Assembly (NCBI RefSeq): GCF_949152215.1
Contig: NZ_OX424407.1
Coordinates: forward strand, 1,182,530-1,246,529
Length of the DNA: 64,000 bases
Direction: 5' to 3'
DNA from: Lancefieldella sp. Marseille-Q7238
GTDB lineage: Bacteria > Actinomycetota > Coriobacteriia > Coriobacteriales > Atopobiaceae
The notes under the pieces were generated by a model that made no database searches, was not told where the DNA came from, and saw only the letters and a program-made list of their open reading frames with translations. A program made the translations under genes and the position numbers. Position 1 is the stretch's first letter, and every line of letters starts with the position of its first letter. This document shows positions 25,678 to 34,137 of the stretch, piece after piece.

Positions 25678-26127
25678 ATGAGCCAGATTAAGGATATGCT
25701 CAAATTGGAAAATGTCCAGGTCGTTGATGCAGCAAAAGACTGGGAAGACGCTGTTCGTATTGCAGTTACCCCTTTGGTAAAAGGGGGATATGTTGAGGAA
25801 CGCTATATTGACGGTATCATCGCCAATGCTCATGAGCTCGGGCCGTATTTTGTTCTCGTTCCAAATCTTGCATTACTTCATGCCCGTCCCGAACAGGGTG
25901 TTATTAAAAAACAGCTTGCGCTTACCATTTTACGCACCGGCACCGTATTCAAAGAGGGTCAGGCGCCTACGAGCGTACTGCTGACGCTTGCCGCTGAAGA
26001 TTCGAACTCGCATATACAAGTGATGCGTGAGCTTGCCACATTGCTATCAGATCCTAAAAATATTGAAGCTCTTGCTCAAGCGGAAAATGCGCACGAGGCA
26101 TATCAGCTCATGGTGTCCGAAGCATGA
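25678..26127 (+). CDS. Ascorbate-type PTS component IIA (second set)
   Basis: About 149 residues from ATG 25678 (GAAAGAAG upstream; an ATG 42 bp earlier is less likely). The active segment reads VPNLALLHARPEQGV, aligning with VALPHARPESG of the first set: the phosphorylated His is kept but the usual Pro before it is Leu. Otherwise it is clearly homologous along its length to the 20505 protein. It begins the second IIA-IIC-IIB set. Confidence 0.9.
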   Translation: MSQIKDMLKLENVQVVDAAKDWEDAVRIAVTPLVKGGYVEERYIDGIIANAHELGPYFVLVPNLALLHARPEQGVIKKQLALTILRTGTVFKEGQAPTSVLLTLAAEDSNSHIQVMRELATLLSDPKNIEALAQAENAHEAYQLMVSEA

Positions 26128-26238
26128 GCAATGTGAATAAGCTCTCGCTTTGTGAGCTGTAGTTTTGTGCATAGAGGTTGTGCGGGCCTTTTGCAATAGA
26201 TTTTGAGTTCGATTAGATACTTGGAAGGAGTACGTAGT

Positions 26239-27711
26239 ATGCCAGTTATAGATTTTGTCGTTAATGTGCTGTCAACGCCTGCGATTCTTGTTGGTCTTGT
26301 AGCTCTTCTCGGTCTGGTGCTTCAAAAGAAACCAATTGAGGAACTCGTAAAGGGTACCTTGAAGACCATAGTTGGTTTCTTGGTTCTTTCTGCTGGAGCA
26401 AGTTTCCTTCAGTCCGGTTCACTTCTTGCGTTTGGTGAAATTTTTAATTATGCCTTTAACATGCAGGGCGTTGTTCCCAACAATGAGGCCGTTGTCTCAA
26501 TGGCGCTTCAGGACTTTGGACAGGCTACCGCAATCATTATGTGTCTTGGCATGGTTCTCAACATCGTCCTTGCGCGCTTTTCCCGCATGCATTACATCTT
26601 CCTGACCGGTCATCATACGCTTTATATGGCAGCTATGCTCGCTATCATTTTGCATATCGGTGGTCTGTCCGGTTGGATGCTCTATATTGCCGGAGCTTGC
26701 CTTTTAGGCCTTATCATGGTGCTCTCCCCAGCGTATTGCCAGCCGACCATGCGTAAGGTAACCGGCAGCGATTCCGTTGCTCTTGGACACTTTGGCGGCG
26801 TTGGCTATTGGCTTGCCGGAATGGTTGGAAAGCTCTTTGCTTCCGATAAAGAGAACAGCACCGAAAATCTCAAGTTCTCCAAGCGTCTTATTTTCTTGCG
26901 TGATAACACGGTTTCCATCGGTCTTACCATGATCATCATGTTTCTTGTCATTACTGGTGTTGCTGTGGGCCGCGGTCTTTTAAGCGTTGTTCCTGCCGGT
27001 ATCTCCGCTGCTGACTTTGCTTCTGACCCCGCCTATGCCGGCTTCCAACACCTTGGCGACTTGCTTAACGTCGGTACAGAAACTACTACAAACTGGGTAG
27101 TCTGGGCATTTCTGCGGGGACTTTCCTTTGCAGGTGGCGTTTATATCATTCTCTCTGGCGTCCGTCTCATCATTGGCGAGATTGTTCCTGCGTTTAAGGG
27201 CATTGCTGAGAAGCTTGTTCCCGGTGCAAAGCCGGCGCTCGATTGTCCTATCGCGTTCACCTATGCTCCCAACGCCGTTATTATCGGCTTTTTGTCTTCC
27301 TTTGTCGGAGGAATTCTTGGCTTGATTTTGCTTGGGGTCATTAATGCCAGTCTTGTTCCCATTGCTCTTATTCTTCCGGGCGTCGTGCCTCACTTCTTCT
27401 GCGGCGCGACGGCTGGCGTCTTTGGTAATGCTGAAGGAGGCATGAAAGGTTGCATCGCCGGCGCGTTTGCACACGGCCTGCTCATTACCTTCCTTCCGGC
27501 GTTTTGTATGCCGGTCTTTACCAGCATGGGCTTTACTTCTGCGACGTTCTCCGACGCCGACTTCTCGGTCATGGCGCTCATCTTTGGAAACGTTGCTCTT
27601 AACGTTCAGGGTGTTGTCTTGACGGGCATTTGCGTTGTGTGTTTCCTTCTTCCAATCATCTTCAACCTTGTCGCTCCTAAGCGCGAGGCATCCGAGAAGG
27701 CTACAAAATAG
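26239..27711 (+). CDS. Ascorbate-type PTS component IIC (second set)
   Basis: UlaA-family permease of about 490 residues. ATG 26239 follows GGAAGGAG. It shares LVALLGLVLQKK, KGTLKTIVGFLVL, FAGGVYIILSGVR and APNAVIIGFLSSFVGG with the first IIC. It carries an insertion of roughly 30 residues after TMIIMFLVITGVAVGRG (about residues 260-290) that the 437-residue paralogue lacks. The gene order IIA-IIC-IIB differs from the first set (IIA-IIB-IIC), so the second set is not a simple recent tandem copy. Confidence 0.92.
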   Translation: MPVIDFVVNVLSTPAILVGLVALLGLVLQKKPIEELVKGTLKTIVGFLVLSAGASFLQSGSLLAFGEIFNYAFNMQGVVPNNEAVVSMALQDFGQATAIIMCLGMVLNIVLARFSRMHYIFLTGHHTLYMAAMLAIILHIGGLSGWMLYIAGACLLGLIMVLSPAYCQPTMRKVTGSDSVALGHFGGVGYWLAGMVGKLFASDKENSTENLKFSKRLIFLRDNTVSIGLTMIIMFLVITGVAVGRGLLSVVPAGISAADFASDPAYAGFQHLGDLLNVGTETTTNWVVWAFLRGLSFAGGVYIILSGVRLIIGEIVPAFKGIAEKLVPGAKPALDCPIAFTYAPNAVIIGFLSSFVGGILGLILLGVINASLVPIALILPGVVPHFFCGATAGVFGNAEGGMKGCIAGAFAHGLLITFLPAFCMPVFTSMGFTSATFSDADFSVMALIFGNVALNVQGVVLTGICVVCFLLPIIFNLVAPKREASEKATK

Positions 27712-27714
27712 CTG

Positions 27715-27812
27715 TGTCTTAGGCCTGGTAGGGTTTTAAGCCTGCCAGGCCTGAGCAAGTTTCCAGGTTTGAGAGAGTTTCGGTTCGAATGCTTTCAACC
27801 CTGAGTAGGTTT
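27715..27812. repeat. Degenerate AGG-TTT-rich intergenic repeat
   Basis: Successive variants of AGGCCTG, AGGTTTGAG and AGTAGGTTTAGG occur between the IIC and IIB genes of the second PTS set. They are too degenerate to define a single period, but similar in kind to the arrays at 2586 and 3518. Confidence 0.35.
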
Positions 27813-27851
27813 AGGCAAGTATCGTTTTTCGTTTCTAACAAAGGGGATACA

Positions 27852-28136
27852 ATGGCGATTCAAAAAATTCTTTGCTGCTGCGGCAGTGGCCTCGGCTCAA
27901 GTCTTATGGTCGAGATGAACGTTCAGGACGTTCTGAGAGAGCTTGGCGTTGATGGCGTTGAGGTTGAGCATTCGACTGTCTCTGACGTCATGCCCGGAGC
28001 TGCCGATTTATTTATTGTTGGTCGCGATCTCGGCGATTTTATTGCAAGCATTCCCGATGAGGAAAAAGTCGTTCTCGACAACATCCTTGATAAGGAAGAG
28101 CTGAAGGGCAAGCTCAGCGAGAAGTTCAACGCATAG
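27852..28136 (+). CDS. Ascorbate-type PTS component IIB (second set)
   Basis: 94-residue cytosolic IIB. KILCCCGSGLGSSLMVEMN contains the cysteine cluster and phosphate loop. The true start is ATG 27852 after AAAGGGGAT; the open frame upstream runs through the repetitive intergenic region. Last PTS gene before the transketolase pair, 22 bp away. Confidence 0.9.
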   Translation: MAIQKILCCCGSGLGSSLMVEMNVQDVLRELGVDGVEVEHSTVSDVMPGAADLFIVGRDLGDFIASIPDEEKVVLDNILDKEELKGKLSEKFNA

Positions 28137-28158
28137 TGCGTTTGAATACGGAGGTATC

Positions 28159-28983
28159 ATGACCAATAAAGAACTGGAACATGTTGCCCGTGAAGTTCGC
28201 AAGGATATCCTTGTTGCAACGCATGCTGCAAAGTCAGGTCATCCGGGCGGCTCGCTTTCCGCAGCTGACGTTCTGACCTATCTCTATTTTGAAGAAATGA
28301 ACGTGGATCCGTTGGAGCCTCGCAAGGTCGGGCGGGATCGCTTTGTGCTTTCAAAGGGTCACGTGACCCCTGCATTGTACGGCGTCCTTGCTGAACGCGG
28401 GTTTTTTCCCAAGGAAGAGCTGGAGACGTTCCGTCATCTGAATACTCGTCTGCAGGGTCACCCCAACATGAATGACACACCGGGTGTTGATATGAGCACC
28501 GGATCTCTCGGACAGGGCGTTTCAACGGCAGTCGGGATGGCGCTTGCCGCAAAGAAATTCGGGGACGCATACCGCACGTATGCGCTTCTCGGTGATGGTG
28601 AGATTGAAGAGGGTCAGGTTTGGGAAGCGGCGATGTTTGCCGGCAATCACAAGCTGGACAATCTGACACTTATCATCGACAACAATGGACTTCAGCTTGA
28701 CGGGACACTTGAACAGATCAACTCGCCGCTTCCTATTGGCGAGAAGTTCCGAGCATTCAAGTTCCATGTTATTGAGGTTGCCGATGGCAGTAACTTTGAT
28801 CAGTTGCGTGCGGCTTTCGGTGAGGCTCGCGCCACAAAGGGTCAGCCAAGCGTAATCGTTGCTCATACGATTAAGGGCAAGGGTGTTTCATTTATGGAAG
28901 GCCAGGTTGGCTGGCACGGCAAAGCACCAAATGATGAGCAGTTTGCCCAAGGGATGGCTGAACTTGAGAAGGAGGCCGAGTAA
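28159..28983 (+). CDS. Transketolase, N-terminal (TPP-binding) subunit
   Basis: Half of a split transketolase, 274 residues. GHPGGSLSAADVL (about 29-41) and LLGDGEIEEGQVWEAAMFA followed by LIIDNN supply the TPP/Mg site (GDG...NN motif). ACGGAGG precedes the ATG. The partner subunit starts 2 bp after its stop codon. In this operon it should rearrange pentose phosphates derived from the PTS sugar. Split transketolases of this kind are common in sugar-catabolic operons of Gram-positive bacteria, separate from a housekeeping Tkt. Confidence 0.93.
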   Translation: MTNKELEHVAREVRKDILVATHAAKSGHPGGSLSAADVLTYLYFEEMNVDPLEPRKVGRDRFVLSKGHVTPALYGVLAERGFFPKEELETFRHLNTRLQGHPNMNDTPGVDMSTGSLGQGVSTAVGMALAAKKFGDAYRTYALLGDGEIEEGQVWEAAMFAGNHKLDNLTLIIDNNGLQLDGTLEQINSPLPIGEKFRAFKFHVIEVADGSNFDQLRAAFGEARATKGQPSVIVAHTIKGKGVSFMEGQVGWHGKAPNDEQFAQGMAELEKEAE

Positions 28984-28985
28984 CC

Positions 28986-29927
28986 ATGGCAGAAGTCAAA
29001 AAAATCGCTACGCGTGACGCGTACGGCAAGGCTCTTGTAGAACTTGGCCGTGACCATGACGATCTTCTCGTGTTCGATGCTGACCTTGCAGAAGCTACGC
29101 GTTCAGGTAAGTTTGGCGAAGCATATCCGGAGCGCTTTATTGACTGCGGCATTGCCGAGGCCAACATGATTGGTATGGCCGCAGGTGTTGCCGCTACCGG
29201 TCGTACGGTCTTTGCTACTTCGTTTGCCATGTTTGCGTCGGGTCGGGCTTTTGAGCAAATCAGAAATTCCGTTGGCTATCCTCACCTGAACGTTAAGATT
29301 GGCGCCACGCACGGTGGCCTTTCCGTGGGCGAAGATGGAGCCACACATCAGTGCAATGAGGATTTCGCCGTGATGAGCACCATTCCCGGTATGACGGTCA
29401 TCAGTCCTTCTGATGCCATTGAAGCGGAAGCAGCCGTTCATGCTGCGTATGAAATCGACGGCCCTGTGTACATGCGTTTTGGACGTCTCCCGGTTCCTGT
29501 CATCAACGATCGTCCTGATTATACGTTTGAGGTGGGTAAGGGTATCGTGCTTCGCGAGGGAACCGACGTTACTCTCGTTGCAACCGGTCTCATGGTTGGT
29601 ACCGTTTTGGAAGTTGCTGAGGAGCTTTCGCGCGTGGGGATAAGTGCTGAGGTCATCAATATTCACACGATTAAGCCGATTGATGTCGATCTTCTCGTTA
29701 CGTCCGCACAAAAGACGGGCAGGGTCGTGACGGTTGAGGAACATTCCGTTATTGGTGGTTTGGGAAGTGCGGTATGTAAGGCGCTTTCCGAGCATGCTCC
29801 CGTACCCGTGAAAGTCATCGGCGTTGAGGACACGTTTGGTGAGTCCGGTCCTGCTCTTGAGGTGCTCGCAAAGTACGGCCTTGATAAAGCAAGTGTTTTG
29901 GCAAAAGTGCAGGAATTCTGCAAGTAA
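28986..29927 (+). CDS. Transketolase, C-terminal subunit
   Basis: Pyrimidine-binding and C-terminal domains of the split transketolase, 313 residues. It begins with the DADLAEATRSGKF segment, then FIDCGIAEANMIGMAAGVA containing the catalytic Glu that activates TPP. The end is a canonical transketolase C-terminal domain (VEEHSVIGGLGSAV, GVEDTFGESG). AGGAGG precedes the ATG. It forms an alpha2beta2 enzyme with the upstream subunit. Confidence 0.93.
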   Translation: MAEVKKIATRDAYGKALVELGRDHDDLLVFDADLAEATRSGKFGEAYPERFIDCGIAEANMIGMAAGVAATGRTVFATSFAMFASGRAFEQIRNSVGYPHLNVKIGATHGGLSVGEDGATHQCNEDFAVMSTIPGMTVISPSDAIEAEAAVHAAYEIDGPVYMRFGRLPVPVINDRPDYTFEVGKGIVLREGTDVTLVATGLMVGTVLEVAEELSRVGISAEVINIHTIKPIDVDLLVTSAQKTGRVVTVEEHSVIGGLGSAVCKALSEHAPVPVKVIGVEDTFGESGPALEVLAKYGLDKASVLAKVQEFCK

Positions 29928-29972
29928 CGCTTACAGCGTCCGTGAATCGCAGGTCAGTTCAGGTCAATCAAA

Positions 29973-30009
29973 AACAGCAAGTGCGCTAGCTACAAGTGCA
30001 CTTGCTGTT
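29973..30009 (+). terminator. Hairpin after the transketolase genes
   Basis: AACAGCAAGTGC pairs exactly with GCACTTGCTGTT around a 13-nt loop. It lacks a clear T-run on the plus strand. Confidence 0.6.
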
Positions 30010-30028
30010 ATGCGTTTTGATGCTTGTT

Positions 30029-30237
30029 CTATTTTTCGTACGCATTTCGCCGGTGCCCGATTGTCAGAGCCAAAATTATGAGTTGAGCGTCCTCAATGTA
30101 ACAGATAAGGCGATAATCACCTATTCTGTATCGCCACTGACCACTTCTGACCGTTGCGTCAATACGTTGAATACTAGCGTCTCAAGGGCGCGACTTTACG
30201 TATTTTTGAGGCGCTTTCCAAGTAGGTCATGTATCAT
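30029..30237 (-). pseudogene. RelE/ParE-family toxin remnant
   Basis: Read on the minus strand, the 3' half gives GQWRYRIGDYRLICYI, then LIILALTIGHRRNAY, then a stop codon: the unmistakable C-terminal half of a RelE-type toxin. Upstream of it an in-frame stop and a frame change (the DLLGKRLKNT segment lies in another frame before a TAA) break the gene, and no proper N-terminus is found. It fills much of the 383-bp gap between the transketolase and transaldolase genes. An orphan DinJ-like antitoxin lies 0.9 kb away on the same strand, but the two are separated by the transaldolase gene. Confidence 0.7.
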
Positions 30238-30310
30238 GAGAATACGAGTATGTTCTGCAGTTACCTGCAGATAGACCAAGACAACAGAGGTAAGAAGGAA
30301 GGGAGCGAAA

Positions 30311-30991
30311 ATGAAATTTTTTATCGATACGGCCAATCTTGACGAGATTGCCGAAGCGAAGAGCTGGGGATGCCTTGCAGGGGTTACTACGAACCCTACA
30401 CTTTATGCAAAAACAGGGGGCAAGCTCGAAGATTTTGAACCTCATATGGTAAAAATTGCCAAACTTTGCGAAGGCCTTCCCGTTTCTGCTGAGTCAACAG
30501 CGGAAACCGCGGAGGACATGATTGCCGAAGGTCGCCATCTGGCCTCTCTGGCGCCTAACATTGTGGTAAAGCTTCCCATTTGTCCTGAAGCGCTCGCCGC
30601 TACTCACACCCTCGCGGCAGAGGGCGTCCGCATAAACATGACGCTTATCTTTTCCGCTCCACAGGCACTTCTCGCCGCAAACGCGGGAGCTCGCTATGTG
30701 TCGCCGTTCCTTGGTCGCTTTGACGACATCGGAGAAGACGGTGTCGCACAACTTGCTGATGTGGTTGAGGTTATTCAAAATTACGACTGGTCGGGTAAGA
30801 ATGTGGATGATCAGGTTGAGATTATTTCCGCCTCTATTCGTACGCCCCATCATGTAACTCAGGCAGCTCGCCTCGGTGCTGATATCGCAACCGTTCCCTT
30901 TGCCGCGCTTAAGAAGTGCGTGCAGCATCCGCTCACTGAGAAGGGGCTCGCTAGTTTTAAGGCGGATTGGGAGAAGGTCAAGGCACTGTAG
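30311..30991 (+). CDS. Transaldolase / fructose-6-phosphate aldolase family
   Basis: Class I aldolase of 226 residues, the short subfamily (TalC/FSA-like). MKFFIDTANLDEIAEA opens the barrel, GVTTNPTLYAKTG is the conserved Thr-Asn loop, and NIVVKLPICPEAL contains the Schiff-base Lys87. AAGGAAGGGAGCGAAA leads to the ATG. It completes the non-oxidative pentose phosphate set with the split transketolase. Residues separating transaldolase from F6P aldolase cannot be judged with confidence. A hairpin follows at 31027. Confidence 0.92.
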   Translation: MKFFIDTANLDEIAEAKSWGCLAGVTTNPTLYAKTGGKLEDFEPHMVKIAKLCEGLPVSAESTAETAEDMIAEGRHLASLAPNIVVKLPICPEALAATHTLAAEGVRINMTLIFSAPQALLAANAGARYVSPFLGRFDDIGEDGVAQLADVVEVIQNYDWSGKNVDDQVEIISASIRTPHHVTQAARLGADIATVPFAALKKCVQHPLTEKGLASFKADWEKVKAL

Positions 30992-31026
30992 ACTAATACG
31001 AGAGAAGTATTGGCAAGTGGCATGAT

Positions 31027-31064
31027 ATAGCAGGTCCTGGGCTTCCTTGGGGCCTGCTATTACT
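31027..31064 (+). terminator. Terminator after the transaldolase gene
   Basis: ATAGCAGG(TCC) pairs with (GG)CCTGCTAT around a short loop, followed by TACTTT. 36 bp past the stop codon. Confidence 0.75.
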
Positions 31065-31136
31065 TTCATTCAGGGATGAGTTTGCGAGTCGCTTATAGCT
31101 CTTTTTAAAAGCAGAAGTGAACTTGACCCGATACAT

Positions 31137-31409
31137 CTAAGCTTCCAAAGCTCTCTTCAAATCTGTCAGATTGTCATAAGAGGCGACCGCTTCATCACGA
31201 GAAATTCGTTTAGCTTCTGCCATAGCTTTCAGGGTCTTCTGACTGTAATTGGGATCTTCAACCGCGAAGGGAAGACCACCGCGCAATAGACATTGGCGAA
31301 GAAAAATATTGACTGCGCTAGACATGTCCATTCCCAAGTCATTAAACAATAAAGTTGCCTGGGTTTTTACGGTTTCATCAATCCGAATTTGAGTTGGTAC
31401 AGTTGCCAT
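31137..31409 (-). CDS. RelB/DinJ-family antitoxin, without adjacent toxin
   Basis: 90 residues. MATVPTQIRIDETVKTQATLLF is the ribbon-helix-helix start of DinJ/RelB proteins, and GMDMSSAVNIFLRQCLLRGGLPF is the conserved continuation. The start at 31409 has AGGTGG upstream. Normally a YafQ/RelE-type toxin gene follows within a few bases; here 146 bp downstream there is only the end of the transaldolase gene on the other strand. It is therefore an orphan antitoxin. The decayed toxin at 30029-30237 may or may not have been its partner. Confidence 0.85.
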   Translation of the reverse strand: MATVPTQIRIDETVKTQATLLFNDLGMDMSSAVNIFLRQCLLRGGLPFAVEDPNYSQKTLKAMAEAKRISRDEAVASYDNLTDLKRALEA

Positions 31410-31511
31410 AAATGCCACCACCTTTCAATAAACAATGTAATGTGTATGGTTTACATTGTCAATTATTTGTAGCTGTCTTGTGCATTCAAGTACTGTAGTT
31501 TTGTTAAAAAT

Positions 31512-31549
31512 AAAGCCGTCGGGCGCATAGTGAGCCCGGCGGCTTTTTC
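31512..31549. terminator. GC-rich hairpin near tRNA-Glu
   Basis: AAAGCCGTCGGGC pairs with GCCCGGCGGCTTTTT (one mismatch) around a 9-nt loop, with T/A runs on both sides. It is just downstream of the minus-strand tRNA-Glu, so it probably ends that transcript. Confidence 0.8.
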
Positions 31550-31556
31550 TGTCATA

Positions 31557-31631
31557 TGGTGCCCCCAGCGAGAATCGAACTCGCATTGCCGCCTTGAAAG
31601 GGCGATGTCCTAACCTTTAGACGATGGGGAC
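31557..31631 (-). tRNA. tRNA-Glu (anticodon TTC)
   Basis: 75 nt with encoded CCA. The acceptor stem GTCCCCA pairs with TGGGGGC (one T-G pair). The anticodon loop is CTTTCAA with TTC, and the T-arm CGAGTTCGATTCTCG is canonical. Confidence 0.96.
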
Positions 31632-31685
31632 GCAAGGAAAGAGTATAGCAAACGTTGGCCAAAGTCACGTCGAGGTTTTAGCTAT

Positions 31686-32690
31686 TTATTCGTTCAAATC
31701 AAATCCATTTGCTTCAGCGTAGCTGTCTGAAGCTGCCGAGAAGTCGGGAATTTGCTCTGCCCACCCCACAAAATCGGGAGAGTCGACGATAATCGGCTCC
31801 GCTTCGTGAATGGCGAGAAGGGCCTCTTCAAAGCTCCCTGCTGCTGCCTTCGGCCTGTCGGGAATATACACATCAACGAAAGTAGGATGGAGGAGGGCGA
31901 AGGCGCCGCCTTCGGTATTCATCTGGTAACTCTTGAGGGCTCTGCGCGCAGAGCTGAGACGTGAAAGCTTGAAGAGCAAAATGGCGCGCGCGAGCTCAGA
32001 CCATGCGTTGCTGTGAGGATTGTATGTTTTGTCAAGTCTGTTAAGTGCATTCTCATCTTCAAGGCGAGCATAGACAAGCGCTAAGGTAAGCCGAGCTCCG
32101 ACCTGGTCGGAAGGGGAGTCTTTGAGAAGTTGTTCACAGGTTGCTTGCGAGAGCCTGAAGCGAGCAGTGTCAAGGTACTCTCGTGCAATGGCGGCGTGCA
32201 ATCTGAGATAGGGGCGTGCAAAAACATTGCCCCACATATCCGAGGTATCCGGTCGTGACAGCAAGTCGGTGGCACGGATTTCTTCTCGGGCGCCTTGCTG
32301 AAGATGCAGCAGGGTCTGGAGCGTATGTTCATGGTCGGACCCATCAAGGAGGGCTTTAATCCGAAGGAGATCCGTGGTTTCGCCGTACTTCTCGCGAATG
32401 CTTGCCAAGGAGTCCCAGAGTTTTTTGATGCGCTCGGTGCGGGTGGCCATGAACTCTTCATCGTTGTATGCCTCGTCATTGTTTTGCGCGTCAACATACA
32501 GCTGCACCGCTTGAGCGAGGTAATAGAAGGAGAGTTCTCCCGTTTCTTCAGCGTATGTTTTGGGATCGGAATGTACTGCCAACAAAAGTTCACGATAAGC
32601 GGCGTCAGACAGAGGACCTATGGAGGCGTTCCGCTTGAGAGCGCAGCGCTGGATCAATTCTTCAGTAAGACTTGTTTCAGTGCGGTTCAT
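31686..32690 (-). CDS. Helical-repeat (TPR-like) protein, first of a paralogous pair
   Basis: 334-residue soluble protein with no signal peptide. I do not recognise a named family. It is almost entirely helical, with TPR-like spacing; a segment reading GARLTLALVYARLEDENALNRLDK (about residues 205-228) is matched in the neighbouring protein by FTLALAYAKLEDQHGLVKLQ. The start codon overlaps the stop of the upstream gene by four bases, so the two are translationally coupled and probably form one complex. The acidic composition suggests a cytosolic scaffold. Confidence 0.6.
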   Translation of the reverse strand: MNRTETSLTEELIQRCALKRNASIGPLSDAAYRELLLAVHSDPKTYAEETGELSFYYLAQAVQLYVDAQNNDEAYNDEEFMATRTERIKKLWDSLASIREKYGETTDLLRIKALLDGSDHEHTLQTLLHLQQGAREEIRATDLLSRPDTSDMWGNVFARPYLRLHAAIAREYLDTARFRLSQATCEQLLKDSPSDQVGARLTLALVYARLEDENALNRLDKTYNPHSNAWSELARAILLFKLSRLSSARRALKSYQMNTEGGAFALLHPTFVDVYIPDRPKAAAGSFEEALLAIHEAEPIIVDSPDFVGWAEQIPDFSAASDSYAEANGFDLNE

Positions 32691-33745
32691 GACAGGTTGT
32701 CCTCAAGGTCCTGATGTATAAAGTGCAGCAGCTCTTCTTCGAAATCATCGGTGAAATCGGGGTAGCGCTTTTGAATCTCGGTGCCAAGCCAGCGGCCAAA
32801 AACGCCGCGACCGGTGAAATCGTTGCCTTCCTGAAGCAGCACGGCCGCTTCGGAAACCGCGAGGATAAGTTCGTCTTCCGAGTAAGGTTCAACGTTAAGA
32901 CGCGCATACTCGCCTTCGGGGATATTCCGCTGGACAAAGAGGGTAAGCGCACCTGTGGCATACCGTTCGAGCAGCTTGGATACAAGGGCAGAAGCGGAAG
33001 CGAGATCATTTTCCTTAAAGGCGAGGGCTATCCGGGAAAGCGTCATCCAGGCATCATCAGAAGGACGCGCCGGCTTGACGGTTACATATTGGTTTTGGAG
33101 CTTTACGAGTCCATGCTGGTCTTCCAGTTTTGCGTAGGCCAGTGCAAGCGTGAATCGAACGTTTCCAAAATCATAAGGATCAAGCGAAAAGAGCTTCTGT
33201 CCGTATGCAATGGCCGCCTTATTACGACCGGCAATGAGTGCTCGGGAGGCAAGCGCTGCAAGCCAGCGATGATAGGGCCGCATGGCAAGTTCAGTGACGG
33301 CTTCCTCGAACTCTTTCGGAACGTTTTGTGAAGCTGCGGCAGCTTTCTCTGTGCAAGCCCGGAAAACTTCCTCCTCAAGCTCCGCAAGATACGAATAGCT
33401 TTCCTCAAGCATGCTGCAGCTCATGGATTGCTGGATACGGAGGGCGTCAAAGCAGTTTGGGTCAAGAGAGCAAGCGTCTTTCAAAAGGCGTTTTCCATCT
33501 TGGATGAGCCTTTCTCCTCCGGAGATGTCGGCGCCCGGGAGTAGGTAGTCGATTTTTTCAACGGCCTGCGACATAAGGTGGAAGGCGCGGTTTTCATCAG
33601 AGTCAAGCAGCGTGTCGGCGTGGTTTGAAAAACGCTCGATAAAGACTTCAAAGGCATGCGGCTCAGGAGGCTCGGCAGCGCCCATGTCAATCAAGTGTTG
33701 GACAAAAAGGCGATCAAAGTCTTCCTTTTTTGGATCAAATGCCAC
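32687..33745 (-). CDS. Helical-repeat (TPR-like) protein, second of the pair
   Basis: About 352 residues from GTG 33745, chosen because GGAGGAGAAC lies immediately upstream; a longer frame to 33829 has no ribosome site. All-helical, soluble and acidic, with the ALAYAKLEDQHGL motif shared with the downstream paralogue at 31686. MAFDPKKEDFDRLFVQHLIDMGAAEPPEPHAF opens the protein. Function unknown. The two-gene unit is isolated between tRNA-Glu and the alcohol dehydrogenase gene. Confidence 0.6.
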   Translation of the reverse strand: MAFDPKKEDFDRLFVQHLIDMGAAEPPEPHAFEVFIERFSNHADTLLDSDENRAFHLMSQAVEKIDYLLPGADISGGERLIQDGKRLLKDACSLDPNCFDALRIQQSMSCSMLEESYSYLAELEEEVFRACTEKAAAASQNVPKEFEEAVTELAMRPYHRWLAALASRALIAGRNKAAIAYGQKLFSLDPYDFGNVRFTLALAYAKLEDQHGLVKLQNQYVTVKPARPSDDAWMTLSRIALAFKENDLASASALVSKLLERYATGALTLFVQRNIPEGEYARLNVEPYSEDELILAVSEAAVLLQEGNDFTGRGVFGRWLGTEIQKRYPDFTDDFEEELLHFIHQDLEDNLS

Positions 33746-34137
33746 GCGTTCTCCTCCGAATGAGACTCTCTGTCTCTCTGGTCGTATCTCTATGGTAGAC
33801 CACTCGTAGTTCAGGGAATAGAAGAACATGTCATGTGGCGCGTTTTTCTCGCCACGTTATCGCTACATTCTCGTCGTGTCACGGTATCTCTAGGTTCTCG
33901 CTACATTCTCGCTGCGCCCTTGCTGTAGTCTTACTCAGAGAATGTGCTGGTACAAGTGTGCCGATAAATAATTTGATAACCGTAAAAGTGAAAACAGCCC
34001 GTATTGTCGATATAGTAACGTTAACATCTGGCGCAAAATGTGCTAGATTACACACTAGTGTCAAATGACGCAAGACGGGGAAGTGGGTCCTCGTTGTACC
34101 CACCATGTATGGTGGAAAAATAGAGAGAGGAAATGAT
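33746..34137. promoter_or_regulatory. Divergent intergenic region before the alcohol dehydrogenase gene
   Basis: 392 bp without a convincing gene. CTACATTCTCG occurs twice (near 33861 and 33900) among several TTCTCGC words. The last 100 bp contain AT-rich promoter-like sequence and an AGAGAGGAAA ribosome site. The short frames crossing it have no coding signs. Confidence 0.5.

Noticed and set aside
29103-29795. 230-codon minus-strand frame inside the transketolase gene
   Set aside because: Antisense shadow; the plus-strand product is a clear transketolase subunit.
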